A stretch of 7,409 bases of DNA from Ferruginibacter sp. GTDB lineage: Bacteria; Bacteroidota; Bacteroidia; Chitinophagales; Chitinophagaceae. The position numbers and the translations under genes were made by a program. The stretch spans positions 1-7,409 of the forward strand of contig JANXTN010000068.1 in NCBI GenBank assembly GCA_025352435.1, given 5' to 3'. Shown here in pieces: positions 5,618 to 7,409 of the stretch. The notes beneath the pieces are model-generated. The model was given only the letters and a program-made list of their open reading frames with translations, was not told the DNA's origin and ran no database searches. Position 1 is the first letter of the stretch. Every line of letters begins with the position of its first letter.

Positions 5618-6200
5618 ACCCCATAGATGTTGTTCCTCTTTTAAATGAACCGTCTGTGAGGTGCTGCCCTTCTGCAAATTCCTTTATCATTTTCTCATTA
5701 AATGCAGGTAAGTCTGCAGGACTTCTGCTAGTTACCATTCCATTATCAACTACCACTTCTTTATCTTCCCAAATTACGCCTGCATTTTTCAAATCTGTTT
5801 TTAAGGATGGGTAAGATGTCATATTTCTTTCAGCAAGCATTCCTGTTTCAATTAATAACTGGGGTGCGTGGCAAATAGCAGCAAGGGGTTTTCCTGTCTC
5901 CAGAAAATGTTGAGCAAAATCTATATAGGCTTTTTCAGTTCGCATTTTATCAGGGTTCATAACACCACCCGGCAACATCAGTGCATCATAATCTTCGGGG
6001 TTTGCCTGCAAGAGATTTACATCTGCATTTATTTCTATTCCCCAATGGTCATGATCCCATCCTTTTACAACCTTTTGCATGGAAACAATGTGTACCGTTG
6101 CGCCTGCTTCTTGAAGCGCAGTTTTGGGCGATGTTAATTCTACTTCTTCAAAGCCATTGTCTGTAAGAATAGCTATACGTTTATTTGTAAGTGGAAGCAT
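5616..6200 (-). CDS. DJ-1/PfpI family protein (type 1 glutamine amidotransferase-like, PfpI/YhbO/GSP18 branch)
   Basis: This 194-residue protein covers a complete PfpI-type domain. The expected active-site residues are present: nucleophile C110 in the elbow AAICHAPQLL, H111 next to it, and E18 in NGFEEVEL, which aligns with the catalytic Glu of PfpI. Other family signatures are LMLPGGVMNPDKMR (74-87) and VTSRSPADLPAFNEKMI (156-172). Members such as YhbO and Bacillus GSP18 are cytoplasmic, oligomeric stress proteins. Protease, chaperone and deglycase activities have been reported or debated for them, so the exact reaction here is open. No signal peptide is seen. The gene stands alone: it is divergent from the PAS gene and convergent with the acidic-protein gene, with its stop codon in the T-tract of that gene's terminator. 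Start ATG at 6200, with LTNKRIAILTDNGFEE giving the usual first strand directly afterwards. Confidence 0.9.
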   Translation of the reverse strand: MLPLTNKRIAILTDNGFEEVELTSPKTALQEAGATVHIVSMQKVVKGWDHDHWGIEINADVNLLQANPEDYDALMLPGGVMNPDKMRTEKAYIDFAQHFLETGKPLAAICHAPQLLIETGMLAERNMTSYPSLKTDLKNAGVIWEDKEVVVDNGMVTSRSPADLPAFNEKMIKEFAEGQHLTDGSFKRGTTSMG

Positions 6201-6365
6201 GTTTTTAGATTTTTAAAAACTATATCTCCAAAAGGTGCTCCACATATTTAAAACTCGCCAATTGCGTCAAAACTTTCTGCAAAAACAATAGAGTGAAAAT
6301 TTTTCTACAAAATTATACCCACTTTCTATTTTACTTTTATCTTTATCGCTAATAAATAATTCACT
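6201..6365. promoter_or_regulatory. Divergent spacer between DJ-1/PfpI gene and PAS gene
   Basis: This 165-bp non-coding spacer must hold the promoters for both flanking genes. On the - strand TAATTTTG (plus positions 6308-6315) matches the -7 consensus TAnnTTTG exactly, but no TTTG is seen at the expected -33 distance; it would give a leader of about 100 nt. On the + strand TACTTTTA (6332-6339) and TATCTTTA (6338-6345) are each one base off the consensus. An inverted repeat, GTTTTTA (6201-6207) with TAAAAAC (6214-6220), lies directly against the - strand start codon. None of these is decisive in such AT-rich DNA. Confidence 0.3.
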
Positions 6366-7106
6366 ATGATAAAAACAGAAAGTTTTTTTGAAGATATATT
6401 TAAAAGATCAAAAGAGAATTCTATTCTTCTGTTAGATGGGACCGGGAAAATTCTTGATTTCAACAAAGGATTTATAAGTTCTTTTGGTTACATTAAGAAA
6501 GATTTAAGAGGCAAAAATTTTGAAGTCCTTTTTACACCTAACGATAGAGAAAAAAACAAACCTTCACTTGAAGTAAAACATACCTTGGCAAATGGTTCGG
6601 CTAGTGATAATAATTATTTATTAAATAAAGAAGGAGTACCAATATGGGTTTTGGGTGAGTCAATTCTGGCTAAAAATAATGACGGTGAACCGTTGATTAT
6701 TAAAATTATTCAAAACATAAATACACAAAAGAAACTTGAGGGGTTCTTACTTGAAAGCAATGAATTTATAAACACAGTGTTTGACTCCGTACAGGATGCT
6801 GCATTTGTAATTTTAAATTCGGAACTACGAATATTGCGTGCTAATAAAATGTTTTTAAATTTATTTAAACTAAAAAAAACGGATGTTGCAGAAGCCCAGC
6901 TTTTAAAATTGAATAACGGCTTTTGGAAAGCAACAGAAATAAAAAAACAGATTACTGATATACTGGTTACAAATACTGCAATGAAAAATGCGCCATTTAA
7001 ATATAAAAATGGATTAGCAAAAAACAAAGATTTATTAATTACATCAAAACTGATGGAGAATGAAGGTATGGGACGTACCATATTACTGGTTATAAAAATG
7101 AAATAA
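6366..7106 (+). CDS. Stand-alone double PAS-domain protein without output domain
   Basis: This 246-residue cytoplasmic protein consists of two PAS domains and nothing else. PAS1 covers about residues 17-118: ILLLDGTGKILDFNKGF, the helix-turn block FGYIKKDLRGKNFEVLFTP (40-58), then NKEGVPIWVLGES (87-99) and IIKIIQNINTQKK (111-123). A linker helix (about 119-137) leads to PAS2, about 138-245, with DAAFVILNSELRILRANKMF (144-163), LLKLNNGFWKATEIKKQI (179-196) and a final strand GRTILLVIK. Both domains resemble those in CheR-fusion and hybrid sensor proteins, where PAS1 has 'LFTPEDR' and PAS2 has 'L.NGQWDIPELR'. There, PAS2 usually leads into a histidine kinase. Here the protein stops within two residues of the last PAS strand, with no kinase, HTH or cyclase domain following. 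It may be a sensor acting by protein-protein contact, or a remnant of a larger receptor. No heme or flavin ligand residues can be assigned. Start ATG at 6366; the next gene begins 41 nt downstream in the same direction. Confidence 0.82.
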   Translation: MIKTESFFEDIFKRSKENSILLLDGTGKILDFNKGFISSFGYIKKDLRGKNFEVLFTPNDREKNKPSLEVKHTLANGSASDNNYLLNKEGVPIWVLGESILAKNNDGEPLIIKIIQNINTQKKLEGFLLESNEFINTVFDSVQDAAFVILNSELRILRANKMFLNLFKLKKTDVAEAQLLKLNNGFWKATEIKKQITDILVTNTAMKNAPFKYKNGLAKNKDLLITSKLMENEGMGRTILLVIKMK

Positions 7107-7147
7107 AAACTTTTATGGATTACAGTTTGTAGTTTTTTAAAAATACT

Positions 7148-7409
7148 ATGCCTGAAGGTCCTTCATTAATAATTGTAAAAGAAAATATCTCCCCATTTAT
7201 CGGCAAGAAGATTATTGCTGCTTCTGGCTATGCAAAAATTGACTACAGCTTGCTCGAGCAAAAGAAAATCACATCTATAGAAACCTGTGGCAAACATTTA
7301 TTCATTTGCTTAAAAGATATAAATGTTGAAATTCATCTAAGGTTGTTTGGCAGTTATTTAATTAATGAAAGAAAGCCAAAGATCAACGCTAAGCTCAGTC
7401 TACAATTTG
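7148..7409 (+). CDS. Fpg/Nei family DNA glycosylase, N-terminal part (3' end outside window)
   Basis: The frame opens with ATG at 7148 and stays open to the window edge, giving 87 complete codons. The protein begins MPEGPSL, the hallmark of the Fpg/Nei family: after Met removal, P2 is the catalytic N-terminal nucleophile (Schiff base with the abasic sugar) and E3 the general acid. K49 in TCGKHLF fits the conserved beta-turn lysine (K57 of Fpg, K53 of Nei), and H63-L-R-L-F-G-S-Y matches the following strand. These enzymes remove oxidised bases and cut the strand by beta/delta-elimination. The sequence looks closer to Nei (endonuclease VIII) than to MutM, but the zinc finger and helix-two-turn-helix that would confirm this lie outside the window. 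It may share a transcript with the PAS gene 41 nt upstream. No good terminator lies between them, while a poor -7 match (TAGTTTTT, 7130-7137) leaves an own promoter possible. Confidence 0.88.
   Translation, partial: MPEGPSLIIVKENISPFIGKKIIAASGYAKIDYSLLEQKKITSIETCGKHLFICLKDINVEIHLRLFGSYLINERKPKINAKLSLQF

Noticed and set aside
6710..7081. 123-residue - strand open frame inside the PAS gene
   Set aside because: The + frame has clear PAS motifs. AT-rich DNA readily leaves long antisense frames, and this one ends within PAS2 without any recognisable domain.
7103..7116. ATAAAA-AC-TTTTAT as a terminator after the PAS gene
   Set aside because: The loop would be only 2 nt and the stem has no G:C pair; it is not a credible terminator.
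1..7409. CRISPR array, insertion sequence, toxin-antitoxin or phage-defence genes
   Set aside because: No direct-repeat series, transposase, terminal inverted repeats, integrase or known defence domain was found on either strand.

Overview
The window looks like chromosomal DNA of a Bacteroidota bacterium, most likely Chitinophagaceae or a close relative. The sequence is AT-rich, has no clear Shine-Dalgarno sites, has one match to the Bacteroidota -33/-7 promoter type, and encodes families common in that group: an MbnP-like protein beside a di-heme peroxidase, a Wzx-type flippase beginning SSIKKLAGETVWYGG, and a very acidic small protein with an EEDEENNSYS tail. The lineage is inferred from protein character only. 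No mobile element, phage gene, CRISPR array, tRNA or rRNA is visible.

Left part (1-3909, all + strand): the 3' end of an MbnP-like gene is followed 6 nt later, in the same frame, by a complete MbnH/MauG-type di-heme cytochrome c gene. In methanotrophs this pair makes a periplasmic copper protein in which a tryptophan is oxidised to kynurenine. After a 58-bp gap with a candidate promoter comes a polysaccharide flippase gene, whose last codons overlap a calcineurin-like metallophosphoesterase gene by 8 nt. The three complete genes here start with TTG, TTG and GTG.

Middle (3911-5207, - strand): a two-gene unit encodes a small lipoprotein of unknown function and, 4 nt downstream, an AmiD/AmpD-type N-acetylmuramoyl-L-alanine amidase lipoprotein. 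It converges on the phosphoesterase gene with one base between the stop codons.

Right part: a short + strand gene for a strongly acidic protein (5290-5580) ends in an intrinsic terminator whose left stem arm is coding sequence. A DJ-1/PfpI gene (5616-6200, -) converges on it. A 165-bp divergent spacer separates that gene from a protein made only of two PAS domains (6366-7106, +), and the window ends inside an Fpg/Nei DNA glycosylase gene (7148 onward).

All stretches longer than about 165 bp are coding. Much of the window is envelope related: copper/redox protein maturation, glycan export, peptidoglycan cleavage and lipoproteins. The right end is more about stress and signalling. I see no clear undescribed multi-gene system. 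The items most worth following are the MbnP/MbnH pair outside methanotrophs, the overlapping flippase/phosphoesterase pair, the acidic protein, and the PAS-only protein that resembles the sensor half of a CheR/kinase-type receptor.
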